Source: Jacaranda mimosifolia (Eukaryota > Streptophyta > Magnoliopsida > Lamiales > Bignoniaceae). Taken from it: DNA of 64,000 nucleotides. A model generated the notes under the pieces. That model ran no database searches, was not told the DNA's origin, and saw only the letters and a program-made list of their open reading frames with translations. Positions 24,196 to 34,329 of this stretch are shown here, piece by piece. Both the position numbers and the translations under genes were made by a program. The first letter of the stretch is position 1. Each line of letters begins with the position of its first letter. The DNA is taken from assembly GCA_018894105.1 (NCBI GenBank), contig CM032121.1, forward strand, positions 18,572,730 to 18,636,729, given 5' to 3'.

Positions 24196-25640
24196 ATGGC
24201 CGATAGCACAAACTCACCATCGGCAAAATTGGTGGCCTATGACTCCGATCTTGACAAATCCGACCATACCTATGAAACAAACTACCATGGTCTTTCTCCA
24301 TCATCTCTCTATCTTCAACGTACCAATTGTAAAAGCCGTTCTCCAGAATGCTCCATTCCTTCATCTCCTCATTCTCCACTTATTTCACTGACATTGACTT
24401 CAATTACTGGGATTTCAACTTTATCCTACACCATCTCAAATTTCCTATCTCTCATGTCGTCGAATTATTCATGACTAATATTTCACACCAAAAGATTAAT
24501 CGTAGCAGCTTATTAATTTCTCTGCTATTCCTCACTCTCATGTTTATCACTAGATTGAGAACATGAAATGGACTACACTGATAAGCATCGATGAGGTTGG
24601 TTATCCACTAATTGTTTGTATTTTCACCTTAAATTTAGTGGTTAATAAGGATCAAGACTCTAGTAATGTCTCCTTGCGGTCAAATATTCTTTGTATTCCC
24701 ATTTCTCTTGATTCTACAAAAATTAATCATTATTTGGGGCTTCCTGATTCTGGTGTTAAGTTTTTCGCTTATGGTGAATGTTGTGGTCTTTATTGCTTTG
24801 ATCTCAATAATGCCAAGAAAATTTTCTGGAGTGTTCAATTTCCAAAACTTTATAGTAGGAAAGTATGCTTCAAATTGACCAATTCTTCATGTACCGACTA
24901 ATTATGCTCACCATTTTGTCATGTTCTTCCATTAGTAGCGGATTCCACTAACATGAATCACTTGTCTGTATTCCTTCTCTATAAGGCTATAACCGGTCAA
25001 TTAATTAACATAAGATACATCATCTTACATAATGTAGCCCATGCTCCTAATCATTCATCAAAAAATTTACCTTACGGCATGCTTTTAACACATTTTCTCC
25101 AAAATAAAAATGTCTATTTTCCTCCTTTATAGGCTGATGATCTTTCTGAGTGTAAGGTTGTTGATCTCCTTAGTTTAAAGGAAATGAAAATTTAACTGGA
25201 AGAAGATAAGTTCTGGTTCAAAGGAACATAACATTCTCTTGTCATTCCTTCTAATCCACAATGAACATCTTGTCGAAAAATTGGAAAAAAATTCTATTTG
25301 TGTTGTGGTAGAGTCTGTCCATGATACACAATGCTTCTATTGTGTTTACTTCTAAACGGGCTCCTAAACCACCATAAGTTTCAATTGCAAATATACTTTC
25401 ATCCATTTGAAACTTGGCTACCGTTGTTGATAACATTAGTAATCAATTGATTGCACTCTTTGCATTTGTTGAAGATAACTTCCAATGCTACAAGTACAAG
25501 ATTGCCAATGTCCGGTATGAGGTCAAAGAGCTTCGTTACTCTTTTCACAAACCTTCTTGTCGCCCGTGACTTTTTTATGATGAGGGGGATACTTAGTGGA
25601 CTATTTGAACACTTTGTTGTTCCTTTTGCTACTATAAGTT
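24196..25640 (+). pseudogene. Extra frame behind pol of copia C (envelope-like position)
   Basis: ATG at 24196 (MADSTNSPSAKLVAYDSDLD) starts a Ser/Pro/Thr-rich region that shifts frame near 24470. The frame 24563-24900 gives MKWTTLISIDEVGYPLIV, then LRSNILCIPISLDSTKINHY with LGLPDSG, and 24950-25130 gives ITGQLINIRYIIL and LPYGMLLTHFLQN. These resemble the conserved block of a protein family found in plant retroelements (the so-called putative plant transposon protein domain), known from SIRE-like and other elements. The last part (25450-25620) may form a helix. Function is unknown; an envelope role is only suggested by position. No clear membrane segment survives. Stops and shifts break it. 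Confidence 0.65.
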
Positions 25641-25861
25641 GTTACTTTCGTTAAAATATTATCTTTTGAAACTAAGTACTGTTATTAACAAACTTTGAAC
25701 TCTATTTTGATGCTTGTCTTTCTGAACCATATTTTACCTTATGGTCTGTTGCATTGATATTTTAAAATCTCTCCTGTATGATAAAACTGTGCTCGAATTC
25801 TTTTTGATAGGGGGAGAATCATTATGCTCATTTGCAGGGTACAACAAAATAAGGTATTATC

Positions 25862-25875
25862 AAAAAGGGGGAGAT
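25862..25875 (+). other. Polypurine tract of copia C
   Basis: AAAAAGGGGGAGAT directly before the 3' LTR start TGTTAGG. Confidence 0.9.
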
Positions 25876-26578
25876 TGTTAGGATCTCCTATTTGTTTGGT
25901 TTTGATTATGTCTATTTTGCTTAAATTATTTCATTAAATTTGTTACTATATTTGCTTAATTTAAATCTTCATAAAAAAAGAAAAGTAGACATTAGAAATT
26001 TGGCATAGAACTTACCTTGTATGCAGATTCTGTTTAAGGTAAATTACCACTGAGAAGTAACATCTACTACAAGCAAGGAAAGTTGATTGTTTGCAGTAAA
26101 ATTCCGGCAACAAATTAGGCAACTTTTATTTTGGAAGAATTCACAATCCTCAGTGTATTTAAACAAGGACTTGTTGCACTGGTAGAACATGTGAGTATCT
26201 TTGCTCAATAAGCTCTATTGAAAAATCTTTTCTTCTCAAGATTAGACTCTCTCCAAATTTTTGTTATAGACTAACCAAGTAGTTATTGTTGCTAGCATGT
26301 GTTGAGGGATCAATCTTAACTATTGTACTTTTGTACTAATTCTTTCTTTGAGTAAAGTGCAGGTTAAAAATCTTAAGTTTTGTAGCTTAGGTGGTAGAGT
26401 AAGCTTGCCAAACCACTAAAAATTCATTGTCTCCTTTACTATATTATTTTTTGTTTCTATTATCATTGGAACTTCAGTTATAGCTGGAAGTTTCAGTTTA
26501 TCATTTTTCTAATACATCTTGCTAAAATCAAAAGACTCCTTTGAGTGAATTTCCCTCTTAGGATTCTATCTTGTTTCA
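25876..26578 (+). repeat. 3' LTR of copia C
   Basis: 703 bp, TGTTAGGATCTC to TTGTTTCA, aligned throughout with the 5' LTR; scattered substitutions and a few small gaps show an old insertion. Confidence 0.9.
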
Positions 26579-27288
26579 ATTTTCATTCAAAGAAATTAGG
26601 CAATTAGGACCATATATATAAGGGTTAATTACATATACCCCTTGAGGTTTGGCCTATTTATCCAAAAATCCAAAGGTTTGATGAAATTACAAATACCCCC
26701 CTGAGGTTTTTGCTTTGTCTTATATTTTTGAAAATTCGTTAGCAGCCGTCAAAAAAATGCTAATGTCATCAAACTTTTTGCGTGAGAATCCAAAAATGCC
26801 CTCTAGTTACTGTTATGGTTATTTGGAAGACAAAATTACACTTTGACCTATTTGTAATATTTTTCATACCGCAAGGATGTAATTTTAACATTACTTAAAT
26901 TACACATAATAAATTTAAATATATATTTTATTATTAATAAAATTTCATAAATACTGAATAATCGTTAAATTTAATTTAAATAACCTAATTAAGTTTAATT
27001 AAACTATTTATTAATTAAAAAATAAAATAAGTAAAAAATTAAAAAAATAAAATATTAAATTCATCTCTTACATAAAATAGCTTTTGTAATTTTAGATTAC
27101 ACAATGATTAGTGATATCAAAATAATAGTTATAATTAAAATAATTTAATTAGATTAAGATGAAATTAGTTATTAATTAAGAAATAAAAAAAGTAAAATAT
27201 TAAAAAAATTAAAATCTATTATCTTATCTGACCATAATTTTAATAATTTTAAATTATATATATTCTATAATATTAAAATAAAAACACA

Positions 27289-27602
27289 TCTAAAATAACA
27301 TAATTAAATTTATTTGAATTTATTTATTAATAAAAATAAAAAATGGAAATAATTAATATCTAACATACTAATAACTAATTAATTAAAAAAATCATCTAAA
27401 ATAATATAATTAAATTTAGTTGAATTTATTTATTAATAAAAATAAAAAATGAAAAAAAATAATATCTAACATACTAATAATTAATTAATTAAAAAATCAT
27501 CTAAAATAATATAATTAAATTTAGTTGAATTTATTTACTAATAAAAATAAAATTGAAAAAAAATTAATATCTAACATACTAATAATTAATTAATTAAAAA
27601 AA
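27289..27602. repeat. Tandem array, three ~105-bp AT-rich units
   Basis: Units begin TCTAAAATAA at 27289, 27395 and 27500, periods 106 and 105 bp, with few differences between copies. Each unit is almost entirely A and T and contains TAATTAATTAA. Confidence 0.85.
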
Positions 27603-27939
27603 TAATAAAAATCTAAAAATTAAAAAAATATTAAATAGTGAAAAATATCTAAAATAATTTATATACATAATTTAATTGATTTAATTATATTAAATGAAAA
27701 ATATATTTATTAATTGAATTACATATTATATAACATATGAAATAATTTAACAAAATGAATTATTAAAATAATAATCATATCTAAAATAAATAAATTATTT
27801 AAATAACGAATATATCTAATTAAAAATAAGATAAAAAATTTAAAATACTTTATTAATTAAAAAAAAAATAGGGAAAATTATATATTTTAATCAAGTTTTT
27901 AACTAATTAATTAAAATAAATATTACATTCTAAAAATAC

Positions 27940-28260
27940 ACTCCCACCCCCACCCCCACCCCTACGCCCACCCCGCTTTTTCTTCCCCCAATCCCTACCC
28001 CTCCCTATGTTCGCCGATCATGGTCGGTCGGCGGCGACTGCCATGGGTAGATGGCAGCTGCGAACCTGCTGCTGCTGTGCTACCATGGCAGCTGCCAGGG
28101 TAGCAGGCAGCCCATGGCTACCGCTGCCATGGCAGTGGTCGCTCGGTAGCGGCTGCTGCTATTATGCTGCCATGGCAGCGATCTCATTGGCCAGATTTGG
28201 CCAGTAGGGGGGCTAGGGGGGCTAGGGTGCAGGGGGTTGCGGTGGGGTGGGGGTGGGATG
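27940..28260. repeat. GC-rich core bounded by C-rich and G-rich inverted arms
   Basis: The left arm (27942-27976) has at least four runs of three to five C separated by A or T; the right arm (28204-28256) has several runs of three to seven G. The two arms are partly complementary (TCCCACCCCCACC on the left, GGTGGGGGTGGGA on the right). Between them the palindrome CTGCCATGGCAG and variants recur (around 28035, 28083, 28125, 28165). This stands out in the very AT-rich surroundings. Short frames across it look like low-complexity shadows, not genes. Confidence 0.8.
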
Positions 28261-28261
28261 C

Positions 28262-28405
28262 GGTTGTATATGTGTATGTATATGCTATATATGTGTATTA
28301 TATATATTAAGTATAAATATAAATATATATGTATATGTATATACATTGACTAATATATATGATATTGTATTATATATGCATATATACATATATATAATTA
28401 GTCAA
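28262..28405. repeat. TA/TATG microsatellite
   Basis: Runs of TATATG, TATATA and ATATAC steps directly behind the G-rich arm. Confidence 0.85.
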
Positions 28406-28724
28406 TTATTTTATAATTTATATTTTTTATTAATAATTTTGGTATATTTTTGCAATTTTATTACGTGACGTTACTTTTGTTATTTTCATAAAATTTCATG
28501 GGTGTTTTTGTTATTTCGTAATGTTAAGGTCATTTTAGTTTTTGCGTATTTTTTTTTTATTTTTTTTTCTAATATATTTAATCAAGGGTAATATAGTTAT
28601 TTCACAAAAACCATTTGACTTAACGGTTGACTGTCAGCCTCAGGGGGTTATTTGTAATTTCGTGAAACCTTTGGATCTCGTTGTAATTAGACCAAACCTC
28701 AAGGGGGTTTAGGTAATTAACCCT

Positions 28725-29113
28725 ATATATAATGTGGCAATATATGTTGTCTTAGTACATTTTTGTTTATGAATGTCATTGCTGGTTGTAATAACACCAT
28801 AAGCAGCAGCCGAAAGGAGGGACAAAAGCATATTGCAGCTGGTGCCTACGGCTTAGTGGCTGCTCGATCGTGATAAATGTGGATACTGGACCCCTTACAC
28901 TAGGAACCATATCATTGTGCGGTTCGAGTGATGGATATTTCATATATGAACTTTGAAAAATTGGAAGTGCTTATGATGTGGATAAAACCCATGTGTGGGG
29001 TTAGATTGAACTTATGATATCAAAATGGGATCACGGGAGTAGTCTTCTTATTGAAGAAAGGAGTACTAATCTTTTGCGTTGATCCAGCTAAATAAATTCA
29101 GAGAGACTCCTAA
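28725..29113. other. No recognisable feature
   Basis: Single-copy-looking DNA between the TIR element and the LINE tail. Translations on both strands show nothing I recognise. Confidence 0.4.
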
Positions 29114-29135
29114 TAAAAATGTGAAACCATAGCTT

Positions 29136-29663
29136 TCTTTTCGTCTTCTATTTTTTTAAGAAAAAAAAAAAAGAAAAAGATAGGGGCATAGGTTACCCCT
29201 ATCTTTAATACATTAATGAAAATTAATGATAAGCAAAAATTTATAAGAGTAGCAATGAGCATGGCAAGGAGCCATGAGATTTACAATGAGCATAAATCCT
29301 AACAGACATGATTCCTAACATATGGCATATATATATGGTACCTTTTCGTCTTGATGAGACAATTGACAAAACCATGGAAGTCTTTTTGGGGTATGATTTG
29401 TAGGATCTATATAGCATCACAAGCATGATCTGCCCTCTCGGTATATATGGGTAAGTTTGACTTGCATTGTTGATACAATTCACTTGATCTCTGCTAATGC
29501 ATGTTATATGTACATCGGCTGGTATGTTAATTGGATTGTACAAGGTGAACGACCAAAGTGGCGTCAACCTCAGCCCAAATTCCTTTTCACCCATGTGCAT
29601 GACAAATTTCCAGTCCCTATAGTAATGCATTTAGTTCTGCCAAAATTTTGTTGGAATGACTTA
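29136..29663 (-). mobile_element. 5'-truncated LINE, RNase H tail
   Basis: Flanked by the direct repeat GTGAAACCATAGCTT (29121-29135 and 29671-29685, extending a few bases further with one mismatch), a length typical of LINE insertions. On the minus strand, broken frames give RNase H blocks AEVDATLVVHLVQSN (near 29580-29535), then THIYREG and ADHACDAI (near 29455-29415), the same order as in the LINE tail at 40740. The 3' end holds an 11-bp hairpin (AAAGATAGGGG, 29176-29186, with 29196-29206), a T-run and an A-rich end. The rest of the LINE was never inserted or is lost. Confidence 0.72.
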
Positions 29664-29691
29664 TAAAAAGGTGAAACCATAGCTTCAAATT

Positions 29692-30164
29692 AATAGGATG
29701 TTTGCCAAACTTATTTAAAAAATTTATAAATTTTTAAGCATTAAAGATGCTTTACTTTTCTCTTATAGTAAATCATAGGTCAAACTATTCTATAAAGAAT
29801 AATCACAAATTATAGGATTTTTTTATTCGAGTAGGAATATCTTGATTTTTGTCCTCCCTTCTTCCATAAAAATAGGGATTTGAGTGGAGCTTGTTAAATG
29901 CTAAATTTTATTTTAGAAATAAGCTTTTAAAGTATTTGATAGAATAAGATTTTGAAACTTATAAAATATTGGTAATAACAGTTTATAGTAAATATGAGTA
30001 AAATAAAAGGTGTCAATTAAAATTTTAAAAATAAATTAAGAACTCTTTATTTTTTTAAAGAGTTTATAAAATTTTAATATCTCATCTTAAAAACTTATAA
30101 ATTCTATTTCTAAAAACTTATAAACATTTTATAATAAATTCATCCAAACACCCTTTAAATCAAA
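29692..30164. mobile_element. MITE-like element, copy 1
   Basis: Ends are imperfect inverted repeats (GGATGTTTGCCAAACTTATT on the left, AGGGTGTTTGGATGAATTTA read from the right). No coding region. The inner stretch AAGAACTCTTTATTTTTTTA with GAGTTTATAA following recurs in the copy inside the CACTA element (39842-40144). hAT-like by its GTGTTTGG ends, but no target duplication was found. Confidence 0.5.
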
Positions 30165-30379
30165 CACAAGTAAACTAGTAGTGATACCATTTGCTTTACA
30201 CCCACAAAAGATATTAATTGTCGGCGTTTGATCTAAAAACTTATAAACATTTTATAATATTTTATAAAATATTTTAAAAAAGATATAAATTCATCCAACC
30301 CCCTTTAAACCAAACACAAGTAAACTAGTAGTGATACTATTTGCTTTACCCCCACAAAAAATATTAATCATCAGCGTTT
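30110..30379. repeat. Tandem direct duplication (~120 and ~147 bp)
   Basis: Copy 1 is 30110-30229, copy 2 is 30233-30379. Both run from CTAAAAACTTATAAACATTT through ACACAAGTAAACTAGTAGTG to GCGTTT. Copy 2 has an extra AT-rich piece of about 28 bp. The first part of copy 1 overlaps the right end of the MITE, so the duplication took in a MITE end and its flank. Confidence 0.85.
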
Positions 30380-30776
30380 CGTATATATCATTAATTGTGT
30401 TTGGTCAACATCTTCCATCAAACTGAGATTCCAAATATATATATGTATGTATATGCCTATAATATGTTTTTTGCGATATAACAATACACACTATCATCCA
30501 CTTGCATGTGTCTATACTTGGATACATGTTTAATTGGTTCTCAGGGAAATTGAATTTGAAAGCTACTTTGCCTGACTACTTTTGCTTCGTTGTAGAGGTC
30601 GGGCCAGTTGTTCCATTTTATATTATCTGAATCCTATTTTCCATTTCGATCTACACTACACGAATAGATCTGGTTTGGTCATTGATCTACAAGCAGAAAA
30701 TACATATGCTTTAATTCCCTAATTGCACATCGGGAACCATTTTATACTAGATTAACTGCATCACCACTGATTGAGT

Positions 30777-31024
30777 GAATGGATATTAAATGAATCATGT
30801 ATATTGTATTTGTATTCATAATCAATAGATATTTAACCAATGATATTCAAATTTATATTTGATGTATATTAAACAAATTTTGATATATCAGTATTCCATT
30901 GGAATTATTCAAATGCATCCGTATTTGATTATAATTATATATATTTGAATTAAAATATGATTTTTTTATATGTATATTCGATTGTAATTATTTGACTCTC
31001 CGAACATATCAAATATCCATTCCA
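30777..31024. repeat. Inverted repeat, possible small MITE
   Basis: GAATGGATATTAAA (30777-30790) is mirrored by AAATATCCATTCCATT (31011-31026) about 220 bp away, with TATTTGAAT-type repeats in between. No coding region and no clear target duplication. Confidence 0.35.
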
Positions 31025-31296
31025 TTAGCATGTAATACAATTTCTATATATATTTTTTCTAATAGAAGGAATAGTACAAATTCATTGAAAGTAAACCAAT
31101 CAAACAAATAGCTAAGTAAAATCCTTGAGAAAATAGTGATTAAAACAGAAAACAACCCCCACATTTAAATTTCTAACACAATAAAATAAGAAAAACCAGA
31201 AAACATTCCTGAAGTTGCTCAGCAAAATAAAAATAGCCCCTAAATAATTTGATTCAAACAAGTTTTAGATGCAACAAAATAAATATACAATTCCCC

Positions 31297-31800
31297 CACT
31301 ACAAGAAAAATAACTTTCTAGTAGGCCAAAACTTCTATAGTGACAAGTACAATTTCTTAGCGAAATAACTTTTGCCACGCTTTTACTAGGAATTCATAGG
31401 CGTAGCAAATATTGGTGTGACAAACATTTTGCTACGGCTATTATTCGTAGCAAATACTTTTAGCTACGAGATATTTACTTTTCAGTACGGTTAGAACTTC
31501 ATAGCAAATAGATACAAAAAAAATGACCCTCTTTGGCTATGGTATCTTGATTGTAGGAAACAAAATGTTATTACTATGACTTAAATCTTTTAATACGGCA
31601 AAGTTTTCGTAGCAAATAAATCTTGAAAATTACCATGTTTTGCTGCGGTGTCTTGGCTGTATGGAAAAACAATTTTGGTACATACATCATAATCTTTTGG
31701 TACGACTAAGAGTTCATAGCAAATAAATGTTGAAAATTGACACCTTTTGCTACACCATTCCAAATGTAGGAAATATTTTTCATTTCAGTACACCTGAAAT
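31297..31800. repeat. Left subterminal repeats of the CACTA element
   Basis: The motif TTCRTAGCAAAT occurs at least four times (around 31444, 31488, 31606 and 31711), with related forms such as GGCGTAGCAAAT near 31398 and with TTTTGCTAC/TACGG elements between, in an irregular ~110-bp rhythm. In characterised CACTA elements such repeats bind the accessory transposition protein; that role is inferred here. Confidence 0.75.
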
Positions 31801-32245
31801 TAATTTTCACTACTGCTAATTTTTCTTGCATTATATCTTAAATTTTCTATGCATTTCAAATTATTCAAAACAACTAGATAGAACCATATTAGAAAAAGTT
31901 TAAGTACATATAAATATATCTAAATAAACACAACAATTTCACCTTGAATATATATGTAATAAATTCTTATATATCAAAAAAGGAACATAACATGCATACA
32001 TATCAATAATCCCCAAATTTCTACCTACATTCAATAGCGGAAAAACTCAAGGTGCTACTAAACAATGCATAGGTTTTTCATCTCTCCAAAACAAGTTAAC
32101 ATCAAAAAAGGTAGGTCCTACAAAACCAACATCAACATAAACGAAGTAATGATTTCTTGCCAAAACATCCATAGGAAGTCATGATGATTTTATCATCTAA
32201 ATCTCCATAACCTGTAACATAACCAAAAAAATAGTAAGTAACACT

Positions 32246-34125
32246 TTAAATGTTGTAACAAAAAGAAAGATCAAAATTTATGCATACATTCACATACTCC
32301 CATTCAATACATTTGTGAACTACTTCTCCAATGGTCCTAGCGCCTTCATGACTTCTAAGTAGCTTCTCGTGGGGTACAAATGCCTTTTCAACATATACCT
32401 TCACAAAAGCAGGCCTAACTCCCTCTTCTTCATTGATTATAGCAACAACAATACCTTTTGCCACAATTTTTTTTAGTATTCCATGACAAAATAAGTGTAC
32501 TTGAGCTCCAATCTACATGAACAAGAACACCTTAGTTACTTTTAAATTATTTTAATCATTTCATTTGATTATCAAAAATTTTGTACAAATTATTTTAGAA
32601 AAAGTAATAACTTTTAGATGAATTATACAAACCTCCATAGACGTAGAAAAATAATCCACACTCTTTTGTTCCTTAAGTCTTTCACCAACAGTTTGCATCT
32701 ACAAATCATAACTAATAATTACATTGTGAACAATGTAAAATATAAGCATGTCACAACAAATTTACAGCACTTTCGCTCTAAAATTTACATAACCAAGTTG
32801 AAAATCTACATTTAATTTTTTCTTGTAAAACTGAATGCAAAGGAAATTGAAAATTTATTTTCTGAGGCTGATGTTTTAAATTTTCAGCTTCAACTTTAGC
32901 ATTAGCAACACAACTTGACAACATATCTTTTTTGCAAGTGTCTTAAGTCATTGTCAAATCATTTTTCCAAATATTTGTTATGTTATCACCAAATAAACCA
33001 TCATATTAAAATGTTTTCATATTCATAAGTTATATACATTTAAACTTGGAGGTACATTCCACAAATAAGATATCATCACATATTGATGGAAAAACTTAAA
33101 AACAACTCCAACCAACAAGTTTTCAACCTCTACAAGCCAAACCAATATATTCTCTAAGGTATATCATATAAGATAACTTTAAAGACATCAAAGAACACTA
33201 ACTCATGGTATACAAACATGTGTTAGCATAAGGATATGCATAATTTATTTGCTATAAACTTTCAGTAACCAAAAATTAAGTTTTCAATTACTGATGGATT
33301 TTCAGCACAAAATCCCAACATATAATTCAATTTCAATGCTTTCTTCTCAACAAATAATTAAGTTCTAGCTAGAATTTCCAGCACATCATCCTATTGTTCA
33401 TGGATCCCATCATAATATAGATTATCAAAGTCATGTTACTAGGTTCATCTCATAATAAAAAAGAAGGATAGTAAGTTAAGTACCTGTTGTTCTTCAAGAG
33501 ATGGGACATTTCTTACTCCATTCAAAGATTGTCCATGCAACTTGATGCATCTAAAACCTATAACATAAATTTATATTTTATTTTAACCTTAGAATATTTA
33601 TAATGATATATCAAATTTTGATTGCATACCTTAGCATTATGTGATATGTTAGATGAAAATGAAGGAAATTGGCTTATAAAAAATTCCAACTTAGTAGTTA
33701 GATGGCTCATCTTCTCCTTTCCCATAAGCAATTCCTCTTTTTCATGAATGAAGTCCTCTTTTACTTGTTGCAATTTTTCTCTTTCCTCTATTAATCCATA
33801 ATTCTTCTTTATCTTGTTGTTGGAAGCTTGTTGATGCACCTGCAACAAACACAGCACGCTTGTGCTTTCTCCTTAAGCATCACACATGGCCATGATTCTC
33901 CTCCCCCATGGCCTTGTTGAAAATTAGTCCTTCAAAACGTGTTTATGGCCTACTAGGCACATCATGTTGGGAATGTGTTTGTGGTCTACTTGGAGAGTGG
34001 ACTTGTGAAGAAGAAACATTTTCAGACACAAGCTTTTCCTTTGTGCTATTCTCTTTCTTCCTTATTTGAATTATCTCTCTCATTGTACCAACGTACCTCT
34101 TCTTTCCTTTGCCCATCCTGTACAT
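32246..34125 (-). pseudogene. CACTA second gene (accessory transposition protein)
   Basis: Pieces in order on the minus strand: 34125-33943, a basic, Ser-rich start (MYRMGKGKKRYVGTMREI); 33857-33558, a strongly charged segment with heptad-like spacing (LIEEREKLQQVKEDFIHEKE), likely a coiled coil; 32464-32246, reading AKGIVVAIINEEEGVRPAFV and later ARTIGEVVHKCIEW, which resembles the C-terminal domain found in plant CACTA accessory proteins (DUF8039-like). The pieces could be exons or frameshifted remains; splice sites were not proven. The gene lies just downstream of the transposase in the same strand, as is common in CACTA elements. Confidence 0.6.
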
Positions 34126-34329
34126 GTTAAAACAAGGATTTCGATGATTAGAATAATCAACATGTAAAGTTTGTATATTGGTATTTAATGCTAACTATTA
34201 GATATGCAAATAGAGAATAACATGTAACATATCGAAGGACATAGCACCATACTAAAAATACTAGTATTTACAATGTTAATATATAAAGTATTGTGAATTG
34301 GTTTTTTGAAAGAAATAAGCATTGATTAC

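Larger units (their letters stand above)
19268..26578 (+). mobile_element. SIRE-like Ty1/copia retrotransposon C with extra 3' frame
   Basis: 7311 bp flanked by the perfect 5-bp duplication ATTTT (19263-19267 and 26579-26583). Order: 5' LTR, PBS, gag, protease, shortened integrase, RT, RNase H, extra frame, polypurine tract, 3' LTR. The two zinc knuckles in gag, the pol motifs and an additional coding region behind pol fit the SIRE/Maximus branch of copia. All frames are broken, and most of the integrase core is missing, so the copy is dead. Confidence 0.92.
26621..28724. mobile_element. Non-autonomous long-TIR DNA transposon
   Basis: The ends are inverted: AGGGTTAATTAC at both, with similarity continuing for about 110 bp (26621-26730 against 28610-28724; both arms contain CCCCTTGAGGTTTGG-type sequence). 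Flanks share ATATATA (26614-26620 and 28725-28731), a possible 7-bp target duplication, though the DNA is low-complexity there. No transposase is present. Long TIRs fit a Mutator-like or related class but the class is not proven. Inside lie an AT-rich tandem array, a GC-rich core and a TA microsatellite. Confidence 0.75.

Noticed and set aside
27289..27602. Regular repeats as a CRISPR-like array
   Set aside because: Units are adjacent without unique spacers and the setting is a plant transposon.
28007..28346. GC-rich frames of 66 and 88 codons on opposite strands
   Set aside because: They are made of repeated CTGCCATGGCAG palindromes and microsatellite; composition explains them.
29159..29206. 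Hairpin followed by a T-run, looking like an intrinsic terminator
   Set aside because: The DNA is nuclear plant DNA and the hairpin sits in the 3' end of a LINE tail; a bacterial or plastid terminator is not supported.
29241..29630. 129-codon minus-strand frame as a possible host gene
   Set aside because: The two other minus-strand frames give ordered RNase H blocks of a LINE, and the segment is flanked by a 15-bp direct repeat; this frame is a shadow.
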